NCBI GenBank assembly: GCA_964598765.1
Contig: CAZRCZ010000004.1
Coordinates: 1-64,000 of the forward strand
Reading direction: 5' to 3'
DNA: 64,000 nt
Source of the DNA: CAZRCZ01 sp964598765
GTDB taxonomy: Bacteria > Sumerlaeota > Sumerlaeia > MVZB01 > JAJFLK01
Of the stretch, positions 35,826 through 46,023 are shown one piece after another. The position numbers and the translations under genes were made by a program. The notes under the pieces were generated by a model. It worked only from the letters and a program-made list of their open reading frames with translations, was not told the origin of the DNA and ran no database searches. The stretch's first letter is position 1. Each line of letters opens with the position of its first letter.

Positions 35826-36878
35826 ATGCCCGCCGTCGCCGAAACCAAACCTGAATCCGCGACTCCGTCCGATCCGCGCCGTCTATTGACGCTCGATCAA
35901 ATCATCGGCCATGAGTCGGCGCGGGGATATTTGCGGCGGTGTCTAAAGCTGGGTCAATTGCCGCAGGCGATTCTGATTACCGGACCGGCGGGAGTCGGAA
36001 AGCGGACGCTGGCGTGGTCGCTGGTTAAGGAAATTCTCGCGCAGGGGGGCGATCCGGCGACGCATTCCGGCGCGATGAAGGTCGCGCGCGGGACGCATCC
36101 CGACGTTTATCTCATAGACAACACGAAGACGGCTTCGGGGCAAATCCGCGTGGACGACATCCGCGAGCTGGAGGATCGTTGCGCGACGTTCCCGACTGAA
36201 GCCGAGAAAAAAATCGCCCTGATCGTTCCGGCGGACCGGATGAACTCCTATGCGGCGAACGCGCTTCTGAAAATTTTGGAGGAACCCGGGCGACATCTCA
36301 TTCTCATTCTCATCTGCAACGACGCGGCTACGCTTTTGCCGACGATCCGGTCCCGTTGCGCGCCGGTGGTGTTGGAGGCGGTCGCGGAGTCCGAACTTGT
36401 TCCGTGGGTGATGGAAAAGGGAAAAGTCACGCGCGATCGCGCGGAGTTGGCGGTCCGATTGAGCGAAGGAAGGCCGGGTCACGCGCTCCATCTCGCACAG
36501 TCCGGCGCGCTGGACCGGCGGGGAGAAATACTGGCCGAACTACAACTTCTGCGGCGTCACGGCTTCGCCGTGATTTTCCGCGTTTCGGAGCGATTGGCGA
36601 CGCTCGGAAAAAATCCCGTCTCGACGCTGAACGCGGTCTTATTGCTCCTGCGCGACGCACTTTCGATGGCGCTGGGAGCCGATCAAATCCTGAATGCCGA
36701 TCTCGCGGGCGAACTGCGCCCCTTCGCCGAGGGACTTTCGCCGGAAGGCGCGCTCGAAGCCGCGCGAAAAGTCGAATCCGCGCTGGCCGAGGCCGATCAA
36801 TTTTACATGCCTCAAGCGCGGACGCATTTCTTGGAAGTCTTGACCGCTTCCATTGGACGCGAACTGCGCCGGCGGTGA
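35826..36878 (+). CDS. holB: DNA polymerase III delta-prime subunit
   Basis: 350 residues. AAA+ clamp-loader subunit. Walker A is GPAGVGKRTLAW, the Walker B-like strand is KIALIVPADRMN, followed by ANALLKILEEPGRHL, the sensor 1 region ICNDAATLLPTIRSRC and the SRC motif. The zinc-module cysteines of many delta-prime subunits are not present between Walker A and the sensor region. The C-terminal helical domain is normal in length. ATG at 35826. It is followed by a membrane protein pair on the same strand. Confidence 0.9.
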   Translation: MPAVAETKPESATPSDPRRLLTLDQIIGHESARGYLRRCLKLGQLPQAILITGPAGVGKRTLAWSLVKEILAQGGDPATHSGAMKVARGTHPDVYLIDNTKTASGQIRVDDIRELEDRCATFPTEAEKKIALIVPADRMNSYAANALLKILEEPGRHLILILICNDAATLLPTIRSRCAPVVLEAVAESELVPWVMEKGKVTRDRAELAVRLSEGRPGHALHLAQSGALDRRGEILAELQLLRRHGFAVIFRVSERLATLGKNPVSTLNAVLLLLRDALSMALGADQILNADLAGELRPFAEGLSPEGALEAARKVESALAEADQFYMPQARTHFLEVLTASIGRELRRR

Positions 36879-37031
36879 AATAAATCGGCCCCGACGTGAA
36901 GACAAAAGCATTTGCCGCCCGGCAATCCCGTTGCCCTCCGTCCGCTTTCCTGCCATGATGCCGGGGTCCGAAGCACGCGCTTGGAGAACATCAAACAAAC
37001 AATGAATACCACCGATTCGGGAGATAAAAAC

Positions 37032-37457
37032 ATGAAACCCACCAAATCAAAAACATGGTTCGGCAGTTTCGCCAAATGGACCTCGCGCAACACGGGCAAA
37101 CCGTCGGCCTTCGCCGTCGCGGTGGCCGTGATCGTCGTCTGGGGGGTCACCGGACCATTATTCCACTTCAGCGACACATGGCAATTGGTCATCAACACGG
37201 GAACGACCATCGTCACGTTCCTGATGGTCTTTCTGATTCAGAACTCGCAGAACCGCGACTCCGAAGCGATTCAGGTCAAGCTCGACGAGTTGATTCGCGC
37301 CATGAAGGGAGCGCACAACGCCCTGCTGGACCTTGAGGAATTGGAGGAGGAGGAGCTTCATCTGATTCGGTCGAGCTATGCCCGGCTGGCCCAACGCGCC
37401 CGCGATGATCTGAAACGGGGATTGACCGATACCGGGATTCTGGACATCGAAAGGTAA
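37032..37457 (+). CDS. Low-affinity iron permease family membrane protein
   Basis: 141 residues. Two membrane segments (about 22-42, AFAVAVAVIVVWGVTGPLF; about 52-72, LVINTGTTIVTFLMVFLIQNSQNRD). The motif TGTTIVTFLMVFLIQNSQNRD with the following DSEAIQVKLDELIRA is diagnostic of the family. The C-terminus is helical and charged (LLDLEELEEEELHLI). ATG at 37032 has GGGAG 8-9 bases upstream; the ATG at 37002 is an alternative. Iron transport in bacteria by this family is not well established. Confidence 0.85.
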   Translation: MKPTKSKTWFGSFAKWTSRNTGKPSAFAVAVAVIVVWGVTGPLFHFSDTWQLVINTGTTIVTFLMVFLIQNSQNRDSEAIQVKLDELIRAMKGAHNALLDLEELEEEELHLIRSSYARLAQRARDDLKRGLTDTGILDIER

Positions 37458-37464
37458 GGACGCC

Positions 37465-38463
37465 GTGGGGATCGTCCGATGGATCGCCTCGGCGCTCCTG
37501 ACCGCGACACGCATCATCTTCGGAGTTTTTCCGCTCCGCTTGCGCGGCGACGTGCTTTATCAATGGGCGTCTTTTCGCCTGCGCCGGAGACCGCTGAAAA
37601 TTTTCAGTTGGGTTTTTTTGTTGGGCGCGCTCTGTTGGCTGGGGGAATGGTCGGGGGACAAATGGGCCGTGCCGCGATTGGTTCTCTGGGTCCAAAAACT
37701 GCCGAACAATGATTACAGTATGATTCTATATCATACCTGTGGAGCAATTTTCTCGAGTCTGAATCTGCTGTCTTGCTTCTCGCTTATCATCGTGGGTCGG
37801 ACGTTGCGGCATCTGGACCAAGAAGGGCATTTGGAAATGTTGATGCTGGTTCCGGGACAAGTGCGACCGTCGGCTCTTTTCCACGCGGTATCCTCGCGTT
37901 ATCTTCCGTTGGCTTTCGCCGCGATTCTTGTCCTTTATCTCGATCCCGTTCGTTCCCCGTTCCACCAGCCCCCATTCGAATTGCCCCGACCTCTCCAATT
38001 CGGATTCCAACCTTCCCTCGCCGATCTGCAACGGGACCTCCGATTGACCGATTCGCGCAATCTTTGGTGGTGGGCGATCGAAGAATTTTCGCTCTTTTTG
38101 TTTTGCCCGGCCAATCTGTTCATGGACCTTGCCATCAGCTATTGGATTTATTGCCGTTGGCGGGTTTCCGCGACTTCGATCATCTTGACTTTCGTTCTCA
38201 TAGGAGTTGTCGAACCGGTTGTCTGGATGTGGATGCAAATGCGTATCGGACGCTGGCTCCAGCAAACCAACTATTTTCAGGACATTCGGAACCAGAATCC
38301 TTATTGGGTTCCGGGAGAGATCGTCAACACGGGCTATTACGGCTTAACCGCCATTCTTTCGATCTTCATCACTTGGACGCTCTTGGCCGATCTGGACGGG
38401 CGGTGGCATCGGATCACCCATTCCACCAAACGCGATCCGATCATGATTCGCACGTCGCGTTAA
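37465..38463 (+). CDS. Uncharacterised multi-span membrane protein
   Basis: 332 residues. At least six hydrophobic segments, including IFSWVFLLGALCWLG, SLNLLSCFSLIIVG, YLPLAFAAILVLYL and LTAILSIFITWTLLA. The segment LRHLDQEGHLEMLMLVPGQVRPSALF between early membrane helices looks like the cytoplasmic loop of ABC-2 type permeases (E-G-x-L-E-x-L-x-x-x-P). No ATPase gene is adjacent. It begins 7 bases after the iron-permease-like gene, so co-transcription is likely. Confidence 0.6.
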   Translation: MGIVRWIASALLTATRIIFGVFPLRLRGDVLYQWASFRLRRRPLKIFSWVFLLGALCWLGEWSGDKWAVPRLVLWVQKLPNNDYSMILYHTCGAIFSSLNLLSCFSLIIVGRTLRHLDQEGHLEMLMLVPGQVRPSALFHAVSSRYLPLAFAAILVLYLDPVRSPFHQPPFELPRPLQFGFQPSLADLQRDLRLTDSRNLWWWAIEEFSLFLFCPANLFMDLAISYWIYCRWRVSATSIILTFVLIGVVEPVVWMWMQMRIGRWLQQTNYFQDIRNQNPYWVPGEIVNTGYYGLTAILSIFITWTLLADLDGRWHRITHSTKRDPIMIRTSR

Positions 38464-38543
38464 TCAGGACACGATTAACATGCTTCGCAAGATTTCCGAG
38501 GATTTTCATCCTATCAATCTTGTCAATCCTGACCAGTAGGTCT

Positions 38544-38783
38544 TCATCCCGGAGGCGGAAGAGGCTCCCGATCAATAATCAGCTCGTCGCCGTCTTCGGT
38601 TCGGCTCAGGAGATACCGCCCGGCGTGGAGACCGTCGCGGATTTCCCGAACGTGACGGGGGCAGAAAAATCCGACGTGCTCGCGCGTGGCCTTGAAGACT
38701 GGTAGCCAGACCGCTTCGTCGAAATTTTCAACCTCGATCCGCGCTTCGCATCCCTCGAATTCGCAGGCAACTTTTTTTTCCAT
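38544..38783 (-). CDS. Small Cys/His-containing protein
   Basis: 79 residues, starting MEKKVACEFEGCEARIEVENF. It has a possible zinc site: CEFEGC near the start and FFCPRH in the middle, and a DGDELIIDREPLPPPG tail. The GGA 9 bases upstream of the ATG at 38783 supports the start. Not recognised. It lies downstream of valS on the same strand, 155 bases away. Confidence 0.5.
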   Translation of the reverse strand: MEKKVACEFEGCEARIEVENFDEAVWLPVFKATREHVGFFCPRHVREIRDGLHAGRYLLSRTEDGDELIIDREPLPPPG

Positions 38784-38938
38784 CAATGGATTCCGCGGCT
38801 CGGATTGCTCTAAACCTCAATCACTCCTCAACGTGATCCCCCGATGTTGCGGCAGGATCTTCCAGAAACATACTCCTGTGTGGCATAGATGCCGGAAAAG
38901 CTCTACCGGTTCCGTGCAGGCAAGGGTCGGGAAGTCGC

Positions 38939-41611
38939 TCACCCCAGCAAGACGCTTTTGGATCGGATGCTGGAAAGCTCCTCTTGGAGCGCGGACAGTC
39001 GCTTGCGCTCCTTCTCGACGACCTCCGCCGGGGCGTGGGCGACGAAATTTTCGTTGGCCAGCTTGGATTGAATCCTTCCGATCTCGGCTTCGATTCGGGC
39101 AAGTTCCTTTAGGAGCCGCTTGGATTCCTGTTCGCGCAGTTCGGACGGAAGCGGCACGCTGACGGTCACGTCCTCGAAAACGCCGGTCGAGACGAAGGCG
39201 GCGCCGTTGGTTGCCGAAGCGTTGATCGTGAGTTCCCCCAAATTCACAAGAGATCGGAAATAGGGAGCGCAACGGCGGAGCCGTTCGAGACGTTCGGCAT
39301 TGGCCGTCGTCACCTCGACGTCGGTTTTGGTTCCCGGCGCGACCCCCATTTCGCCTCGGATGTTGCGGACCAAATAAACGACTTCCTGCAAAAGCGCGAT
39401 TTCCGCTTCGGCGGAAAGGTCGCGTTCACCGGTGGAAGCGGGATCGGGCCAAGGGGCGATCATAAGGGAATCGGCCTTGGAAAAAGCGCCCTTCCCCCTG
39501 CGGTAGATTTCCTCGGTGATGAACGGCGCGACGGGATGGAGCAGGCGCAAAAGGGTTTCCAGCGCGTTGATCAAAACGATTTGAGCCGTTCGTCGGGATT
39601 GCGCCGTGCCCGCCTCCTCCTTTGCGTAAAGGCGTCGTTTGACCAATTCCAAATACCAGTCGCAATACTGCTTCCAAGTGAAATCGTAAATCGCCGAGAC
39701 GTATTGATCGAATTCGTAAGCCTCCAAGGCGGCGGTCGCCCGTTCGCACGTCCGGCGAAGTTCGGAAAGAATCCAGCGGTCTTCCAGCGCGAGGTCCCTC
39801 TTGGCGATTCCCGCCGCAAAATCTTCCGCCGTCAGGTCCGCCGTGTTCATCAGAACAAACCGCGCCGCGTTCCAGAGTTTGTTCGTGAAATTCCGGTAGC
39901 CCTCGAACCGTTTCATCGAAAGGGCGACTTGGCGCGATTGGGCGGCGTAGGCGGCCAGCGTCATGCGCGTCGCGTCGGCTCCGTTGGCCTTGACCAACTC
40001 CAGCGGGTCCACGACGTTCCCCTTACTCTTGCTCATCTTCGCCCCCTGTTCGTCCATGATGAGCGGCGTGATATAGACCTGCCGGAACGGAATGTCCCCC
40101 ATGAATTTCAATCCCATCATCATCATCCGCGCCACCCAGAAAAAGATGATGTCGTGTCCCGTCACCAAGACCGACGTGGGGTAATAGAATTTTAGTTCCG
40201 GCGTTTCTTCCGGCCAGCCGAGCGTCGAGAACGGCCAGAGCGCGGAGGAAAACCATGTGTCCAACACGTCGGGGTCTTGATTCATCCGGCCCGAATCGCA
40301 TTCCGGGCATCGCTCGACCGTTTCCTCAATCGTGCATTCGACGTGGCCGCAATCCTCGCAGACGAAGACCGGAATCCGATGTCCCCACCAAAGTTGGCGC
40401 GAGATGCACCAATCGCGGACGTTCTCCATCCAGCGGAAATAGGTGTTCTCCCACGATTTGGGGACGAATTCGGTCCGTCCCGATTTCACCGCCTCCAAGG
40501 CCGGCTCGGCCAGCGGACGGATCTTCACGAACCACTGCTTGGAAATATAAGGCTCAATCACGCATCCCGAGCGATAGCAATGGCCGACCGAATGGCGGTG
40601 CGGCTCGATTTTTTCGACCAATCCGGCCGATTCCATGTCGGCGACGACGCGCTTCCGGGCGACGGCGATTTCCAATCCGGCGTAGGCTCCGGCGTGCTCG
40701 TTCAACCTTCCGTCGGGGTGGAGAAGGTTGATGAATTGAAGCCCGTGCCGCTTGCCCATTTCGTAGTCGTTCGGATCATGCGCGGGGGTGACCTTGACCA
40801 TGCCCGTTCCGAAATTTTTATCCACGAACGGATCGGCGATGATCGGGATCGGACGGTTCATCAAAGGCAACGTGACCTTTTTCCCAATCAAGCTTTTATA
40901 GCGTTCGTCTTCGGGGTTCACGGCCACGGCGGTGTCGCCGAGCATCGTTTCCGGGCGGGTCGTCGCCACGACGGCGTGGCCGGAGCCGTCGGCGTAGGGA
41001 TAGCGGAAATGCCAGAGGCGGCCGTCCACCTCGCGGTATTCCACTTCGTCGTCGCTGAGGGCGGTCTGTAGTTTGGGACTCCAATTGACCATGTAATCGC
41101 CGCGATAGATCAGCCCTTCGTCGAAGAGCCGCTTAAAGACGACGCGGACGGCGCGGGAAAGTCCGGCGTCCATCGTGAACCGCTCGCGCTCCCAATCGCA
41201 CGAGCAACCGAGCGTCTTGAGTTGGCGGATGATCGTCGAGCCGTGATGCTCCTTCCATTCCCAGACCTTCTCAATGAATTTCTCGCGTCCCAGCGCGCGC
41301 GGGTCAATTTTTTCGGCGCGGAGTTTCCGCTCGACGACGTGTTGCGTGGCGATTCCGGCGTGGTCGGTCCCCGGCATCCAGAGAGCGTTGCGCCCCTGCA
41401 TTCGGCGGAATCGGGTCAGAATGTCCTGAAGCGTATTGTTGAGGGCGTGACCGATGTGGAGGACCCCGGTGACGTTGGGCGGGGGGATGACGATGGTGTG
41501 GGGCGTTCCCCCGCGCGCCGGATCGGCGTGAAAATATCCCGCCGATTCCCACTGGGCGTAAAGCCGGGCTTCGACTTCGGCGGGATTGTATTTGGTGGGG
41601 AGATTTTCCAT
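38939..41611 (-). CDS. valS: Valyl-tRNA synthetase
   Basis: 890 residues, full length. Class I synthetase charging tRNA-Val. HIGH signature at 52-55 ([15 protein letters not shown]), class-specific TDHAGIATQ, an editing (CP1) domain with [30 protein letters not shown] and a zinc-like cysteine cluster (CEDC...C...CPEC), and [12 protein letters not shown]. The C-terminal helical anticodon domain and coiled-coil arm ([15 protein letters not shown]) are complete. I see no T-box leader upstream in the 230 bases to the esterase gene. Confidence 0.98.
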   Translation of the reverse strand: MENLPTKYNPAEVEARLYAQWESAGYFHADPARGGTPHTIVIPPPNVTGVLHIGHALNNTLQDILTRFRRMQGRNALWMPGTDHAGIATQHVVERKLRAEKIDPRALGREKFIEKVWEWKEHHGSTIIRQLKTLGCSCDWERERFTMDAGLSRAVRVVFKRLFDEGLIYRGDYMVNWSPKLQTALSDDEVEYREVDGRLWHFRYPYADGSGHAVVATTRPETMLGDTAVAVNPEDERYKSLIGKKVTLPLMNRPIPIIADPFVDKNFGTGMVKVTPAHDPNDYEMGKRHGLQFINLLHPDGRLNEHAGAYAGLEIAVARKRVVADMESAGLVEKIEPHRHSVGHCYRSGCVIEPYISKQWFVKIRPLAEPALEAVKSGRTEFVPKSWENTYFRWMENVRDWCISRQLWWGHRIPVFVCEDCGHVECTIEETVERCPECDSGRMNQDPDVLDTWFSSALWPFSTLGWPEETPELKFYYPTSVLVTGHDIIFFWVARMMMMGLKFMGDIPFRQVYITPLIMDEQGAKMSKSKGNVVDPLELVKANGADATRMTLAAYAAQSRQVALSMKRFEGYRNFTNKLWNAARFVLMNTADLTAEDFAAGIAKRDLALEDRWILSELRRTCERATAALEAYEFDQYVSAIYDFTWKQYCDWYLELVKRRLYAKEEAGTAQSRRTAQIVLINALETLLRLLHPVAPFITEEIYRRGKGAFSKADSLMIAPWPDPASTGERDLSAEAEIALLQEVVYLVRNIRGEMGVAPGTKTDVEVTTANAERLERLRRCAPYFRSLVNLGELTINASATNGAAFVSTGVFEDVTVSVPLPSELREQESKRLLKELARIEAEIGRIQSKLANENFVAHAPAEVVEKERKRLSALQEELSSIRSKSVLLG

Positions 41612-41841
41612 GTCCGCGGACCTTCCGTCGCCGGATCCGTTTCACCGGGTTTCCACGGAAGATCGAACCTAGGACTCTATGCGTTCTCAAGAATCATTGC
41701 AAGAAATGGAGGCTTGTTTTTGTTATTTATCCAAGTTCCCAGCCATTATCTTCAAATCGCAATGCATTCGCGGTCAACGTTCCTGATTGAAAAGGCGATT
41801 GTGCTCCGGGCTTCGGATTTTCGATTCATCCATTCACCTCT

Positions 41842-43455
41842 TCATTTCTTATGAGCGTCGAACCAATCGAAGAGGTCTTCCATCACAAAAACCGGAATGA
41901 CCAGATGATCCACGCCCGCTTTTTCGATGTATTTTTCGCTCGGCATTCCGAGTTGTTGCGCCGATTCGTGGAATTTCCGCGCCGTGGCGACCGGCACGAG
42001 CGCGTCCTTGTCCCCTTGCGCGATGATGAGCGGCATCTCCTTCGCCTTGGCAAGTTGCGTCGCGGCTCCGTAGCCGGCGATCGGAGCGAGCGCGGCAAAG
42101 CGGTCGGGATTGTTGAATCCCAACTGAACCGTCCCGAATCCCCCCATCGAATGCCCCGTCAGATAAACCCGCTTGGGATCAATCGGATAAACTTTTTCGA
42201 TGCGGTCGAGCGCATCGAGTGGATCGCGTCCGGCGTTCCCGGCATACATCGTGTAGGGACCCCGGCCATTGACCGAAACCGCGAGATACCCGTGTTTTTG
42301 CGCGCTCTTTTTGAACGTCCCTTGATAGCCGTCCATGAAGGCGTTCTCGTCGCCGCCGGCCCCGTGAAGCGCGACGACCAGCGGCCAGTTTTTGGCCGCA
42401 TCAAAATTGTCGGGCACGAAAATCCGAAACGGAACCAATTGCCCGTCGGCGGGCGAACGATACGCCAGCCGCATGTCCCCCTTCCGGCTCTTCATCGGAT
42501 CGCGCCCCGCGAGATAGTCGTCGGCCAGCTCCTCGGTTTTCGTCAATTCGTCAGGAAAATCGAGCCGCTCCGAGGTCATGTTGTTTTGCATCAATCCGGC
42601 GACCATCGCAATCGGATGCCCGCCGTATGCGCCGGGCAGGTCCTCCTGCGACGCTTTGCGATACGCGGCGACGAACCATTCGAGCGTTTCAAGCCCCAAG
42701 TTCAAACTCTCCGGATTGATATTTTTCTCCGCCGGATCCGGCTTGCGAAGGCGTTCGAGTTTGCGGTCCAGATTTTCCAGACGGTTTTTCAGTTGCGGCA
42801 CGACGAAAAGATAGCGGATGCCGATAAACGGCTTCGCCTGCGCGTCTTTCTCCGGCTGAATCGAATACTGGACGCGATAGCGCCCCGCCGGAGCGTTCGC
42901 GGGAACGTGGATTTCGACTTCCTTCGGTTCCAATTTCTCAAGTTTCACCGGCTTCGCTTCGTCAACGTCGTTCATGTCCGCCTGCTGAAGCAAAACTTGA
43001 ATGGTATAGGTTCCCTTGAGCGGTTCGGCGCGTTCATAGAGCGGAAACGCCCGGACTTTCACCGCGTCGCCGGGCTGGGCGATTTTGGCCGAGAGCCGCA
43101 TGTCCATCGCCGTCACGACCTCGCGCGCTTCGGTCCAGCCGCCGTATTGCATGATGGCGATCCCTTTCATGAGCCTTTGGTAGCGTTGCGTGTTGTCGGC
43201 GGGCGTTCCGTTTCGCTTCCCGGCTTCCTCGGAAATTTTCTTCACTTCGGGATCGGCGTCGGCCCGCTCGGAGTAGGGAACATAGACGTTGCGAAACATC
43301 AAACCGAGGAGCGTCATGTCGTCGTTGGTGATCTCTGCGCGCGAAGTGGAAACGCATAAGCCCAACGCCAATGCGGCCATGAGGAGGAAAACCGTTCGGC
43401 GTCGAAAAGTCGCCGTAAAGGTTTGATTTATCTGTTTGAAATTTTTCACGTTCAT
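41842..43455 (-). CDS. Exported alpha/beta-hydrolase (esterase/PHB-depolymerase-like)
   Basis: 537 residues with a signal peptide (FLLMAALALGLCVSTSRA). The C-terminal hydrolase has oxyanion LVVALHGAGGDENAF, nucleophile GHSMGGFG, acid IAQGDKDALVP and histidine AGVDHLVIP, a complete triad. The N-terminal 280 residues contain a beta-sandwich-like segment (PGDAVKVRAFPLYERAEPL, YRVQYSIQPEKD) and a helical region. Such secreted esterases act on polymers or acylated sugars. ATG at 43455 with GAGG upstream; the upstream Met at 43485 is possible. Confidence 0.85.
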   Translation of the reverse strand: MNVKNFKQINQTFTATFRRRTVFLLMAALALGLCVSTSRAEITNDDMTLLGLMFRNVYVPYSERADADPEVKKISEEAGKRNGTPADNTQRYQRLMKGIAIMQYGGWTEAREVVTAMDMRLSAKIAQPGDAVKVRAFPLYERAEPLKGTYTIQVLLQQADMNDVDEAKPVKLEKLEPKEVEIHVPANAPAGRYRVQYSIQPEKDAQAKPFIGIRYLFVVPQLKNRLENLDRKLERLRKPDPAEKNINPESLNLGLETLEWFVAAYRKASQEDLPGAYGGHPIAMVAGLMQNNMTSERLDFPDELTKTEELADDYLAGRDPMKSRKGDMRLAYRSPADGQLVPFRIFVPDNFDAAKNWPLVVALHGAGGDENAFMDGYQGTFKKSAQKHGYLAVSVNGRGPYTMYAGNAGRDPLDALDRIEKVYPIDPKRVYLTGHSMGGFGTVQLGFNNPDRFAALAPIAGYGAATQLAKAKEMPLIIAQGDKDALVPVATARKFHESAQQLGMPSEKYIEKAGVDHLVIPVFVMEDLFDWFDAHKK

Positions 43456-43529
43456 CTTGTTTGTTCCTCGCCTTGGATTTTCCATCTGCACCGCGCAGTA
43501 GAAGTGTTTGCGTCTATGGATCATTCGGC

Positions 43530-43838
43530 TCAATCTTTTTGCGACTCCATATAGAGGCGCAGAATGGCATTGATCCGGGTTTGATAACCCCGGCCTTGGC
43601 CGCGGAACCGTTCCAAGACTTCGGGATCAAGTCGAATGGTGACCGTCGGTTTGGGTCGGGGCAGGCGTAAAACGGCCTTGGCAAAAAACGATTTTTTCAA
43701 CGGCGGCAGATCGGAATAATCAATCTGGTGGCCTTTCATTCCCCGGAGGCGGCTCCAACGCGCGCGCGATTTTTTTGTTGTATTCCGCGCGTTCCCTTTT
43801 GTTCGCCTTTCGGACTGAGATAATGCGGATGGTTTCAT
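43530..43838 (-). CDS. brnA: BrnA-type antitoxin
   Basis: 102 residues from the ATG at 43838 (a GTG at 43844 or an internal ATG at 43739 are alternatives). The C-terminal ribbon-helix-helix segment VTIRLDPEVLERF, then GQGRGYQTRINAILRLYM, is diagnostic of BrnA/DUF4415. The middle GHQIDYSDLPPLKKSFF matches the region before it. BrnA neutralises BrnT and represses the operon. Its first part overlaps the brnT fragment in another frame, so the annotated N-terminus is uncertain. Without a complete toxin the antitoxin may be a leftover. Confidence 0.75.
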   Translation of the reverse strand: MKPSALSQSERRTKGNARNTTKKSRARWSRLRGMKGHQIDYSDLPPLKKSFFAKAVLRLPRPKPTVTIRLDPEVLERFRGQGRGYQTRINAILRLYMESQKD

Positions 43839-43842
43839 TATC
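43720..43842 (-). pseudogene. brnT: BrnT toxin, C-terminal fragment only
   Basis: The frame reads DNETIRIISVRKANKRERAEYNKKI and ends ...GNERPPD. RIISARKAxxxERxxY is the characteristic end of BrnT. The N-terminal two thirds are missing: the sequence upstream is the end of rpoN, whose TGA (43841-43843) directly abuts. No start codon or upstream BrnT sequence is seen, so this is a remnant. It overlaps brnA in the usual relative frame. Confidence 0.65.
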
Positions 43843-45493
43843 ACGCCTTGCGCCGGAGTTTCGCCGGAAGGATTTTGAGTTGTTCCCGATACTTGGCGAC
43901 GGTTCGGCGGGCGATGTCAAAGCCCGATTGTTTCAGCCGTTGCGCGATTTTTTGATCCGAAAGGGGGCGCTTGGCGTCCTCCTGCGAGATAATCTCGGCG
44001 AGGCGGTCCTTGACCGCGCGCGAGCTGACGGCGTCGCCCATCCCGTCGGCCTTGGCGATGCCGGAGGAAAAGAAATACTTGAGCGAAAATAATCCCTGCG
44101 GCGTTTCGACGTATTTCCGCGAGGTCACGCGCGCGATCGTGGATTCGTGCATCCCGACGACGTCGGCGATCTCGCGGAGCGTCAACGGACGGAGCGCCTC
44201 GACCCCCTTGTCCAAAAACTCGCGCTGGACGTCCATGATCGCCTCGGTGACGCGGAGGATCGTGGATTTGCGCTTCTCGATGTTCTTGATGAGCATGAGG
44301 GCGTTGCGGAATTTTTCCAGCGCGAAGGCTTTTTCCTCCGGCGTCAGCGCGCCGGCCTGCATGTGCAGAAGCCGCCGGTAGGATCGGCTGATCGAAAGCT
44401 GGGAACTCCGCCCTTCGTTCAGATAAATCACCAGCTTGTCCTCGATGACCTTGACGACGACGTCCGGCTCGATGTCCTGCGGCGATTCCTTCGTGTAGGC
44501 GCGCCCCGGTTTCGGCTCCAATCGGCTGACCTTATGATAGAGGTCCACGACGACCGATTCCGGGATGTTGATCGCGCGGGCGATGGGACGGAATTTTTTC
44601 TTCTGCAACTCCTCGAAGTGATTTTCCAAAACCTTGCGCGCGGTCTCCGAATAACTCCCCAAAGTCTTCATCTGGATCAAGAGACACTCGGCGGGAGTTC
44701 TCGCCGCGACGCCGTTCGGCTCGAATTCCTGAAGGATGGCCAAAACCCGCTCCACGTCGGCGGGGGGAACCGCGAATTTCGCCGACGCCTCCTCGATGAT
44801 CTCGTGGGGAAGATAACCGTCGTCGTCCATGCACCCGACAAGATATTCGCCGATTTCCAGATCGCGCCCCTCCAAGGAGGACAAGCGCAACTGCCACATC
44901 AGGTGATCGTAGAGCGATTCCTTCGCGGCGGTGTATTCGGTGAAGTCGCGCTCTTCTTCGTCGGCATCTCGCGCGGGCTGGTGATACTCGGCGTCGTCGT
45001 AATAATCGTCCCAGTTCAGATCCACGTCCTTGAAGTGTTCGGGGTGGTCCTCAAGAGTTTCGGGCGCGCGTTCGGCGGGGGCATCCAGCGCCGGGGCTTT
45101 GGAGCCGTTGGGAGCGGCGTCGGGGGCAGGTGATTCGCCCGCATCCCGCGCGACGGCCTCGACTTCCCGCTCGACGGGGGAAAAAATATCCTCGCGCCCC
45201 GGGTGGGTCTCTCCCTCCGCGACGGCTTGGGGGATTTCCGGCGCGTTGGAATCCTCCCCGGCGTCGCCGGATTCCCGCGCGTCTTCTCCCCCCGATTCTT
45301 CCGGTTCGGGTTTGGGCGCGTCGGTGTCCTTTTCTTCTTCAAGTTGAAGAAAAGGATTTTCGGTCAATTCGGCCTGCGTCATCTGCTCCAATTCGATTGT
45401 GTTCATCTGCAACAGCTGGATGGACTGTTGCATCTGCGGCGTCATGATGAGTTGCAGGGATTGACGCTGGACTTGTTGGAGGGAAAGAGCCAT
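43841..45493 (-). CDS. rpoN: RNA polymerase sigma-54 factor
   Basis: 550 residues. Region I is Gln/Leu-rich (LQLIMTPQMQQSIQLLQM, TQAELTENPFL), followed by a long acidic region II, a core-binding region, the HTH (VGMHESTIARVTSRKYVE) and the RpoN box ARRTVAKYR near the end. Full-length for the family. It requires AAA+ activators for open complex formation; none is visible in the window. ATG at 45493 begins the canonical MALSLQQVQRQSL. Confidence 0.95.
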   Translation of the reverse strand: MALSLQQVQRQSLQLIMTPQMQQSIQLLQMNTIELEQMTQAELTENPFLQLEEEKDTDAPKPEPEESGGEDARESGDAGEDSNAPEIPQAVAEGETHPGREDIFSPVEREVEAVARDAGESPAPDAAPNGSKAPALDAPAERAPETLEDHPEHFKDVDLNWDDYYDDAEYHQPARDADEEERDFTEYTAAKESLYDHLMWQLRLSSLEGRDLEIGEYLVGCMDDDGYLPHEIIEEASAKFAVPPADVERVLAILQEFEPNGVAARTPAECLLIQMKTLGSYSETARKVLENHFEELQKKKFRPIARAINIPESVVVDLYHKVSRLEPKPGRAYTKESPQDIEPDVVVKVIEDKLVIYLNEGRSSQLSISRSYRRLLHMQAGALTPEEKAFALEKFRNALMLIKNIEKRKSTILRVTEAIMDVQREFLDKGVEALRPLTLREIADVVGMHESTIARVTSRKYVETPQGLFSLKYFFSSGIAKADGMGDAVSSRAVKDRLAEIISQEDAKRPLSDQKIAQRLKQSGFDIARRTVAKYREQLKILPAKLRRKA

Positions 45494-46023
45494 AAGGCGC
45501 GACCGAATTATGCCGTTCGTTGCAAGGGGTCTTGGAGAGTCCAAGGGGGCATGTTCATAATATCCCGATGTTTCGCCACAATCTGATGATCCTAATCTAT
45601 CCTCGAATGGATTGGGGTTCAAGGGGGATCAGCAAAAAAATGTTCAGGGTGCACTTTTTGGGGTAAGAATTCTTCGAAAAAATATATTTAACATCAATGA
45701 TTTCAACGATTCAAAAATCATTCCAGTTTAGAGCGAAGTCCGTCCAAAAGAGTGGGCGGGAGCCGATCAGAGTGTGCGTCAAAAAGCGGAAACAAGGTGG
45801 GAAAGTGTGGGTTTATCGGAGCCGTGATCGTGAGCGAGAATCCAATCGCAATGAAATCGCGTCGGGCGCTCCCTGACGCTCGCCATTCGGTTGCCTCAAG
45901 CGAGGTTGACTCCAAATACCGAAACGCATCCGAAAGGGATTTTTCCCAACTGCCCGATTGACAACGCCCCGCCCGTTCCCCAAACTGAGGCGCGAACGCG
46001 AGAAGCGAAAAGGAGAAACGAAG
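45494..46023. other. Long AT-richer intergenic region
   Basis: No gene seen. The stretch around 45656-45720 is locally AT-rich (ATATATTTAACATC) and is probably promoter-bearing for rpoN, though no clear -35/-10 pair stands out. 45815-45900 contains GAGCGAGAATCCAATCGCA and GGGCGCTCCCTGACGCTCGCC, similar in style to 21128-21200. AAGGAG at 46008-46013 is the binding site of the next gene. Confidence 0.45.

Noticed and set aside
41612..41841. T-box or other leader upstream of valS
   Set aside because: No T-box sequence or paired stem characteristic could be seen in this gap.
41851..43359. A 502-residue plus-strand frame opposite the esterase
   Set aside because: Composition is arginine- and histidine-heavy without domain motifs, and the esterase gene with a complete catalytic triad explains the stretch.
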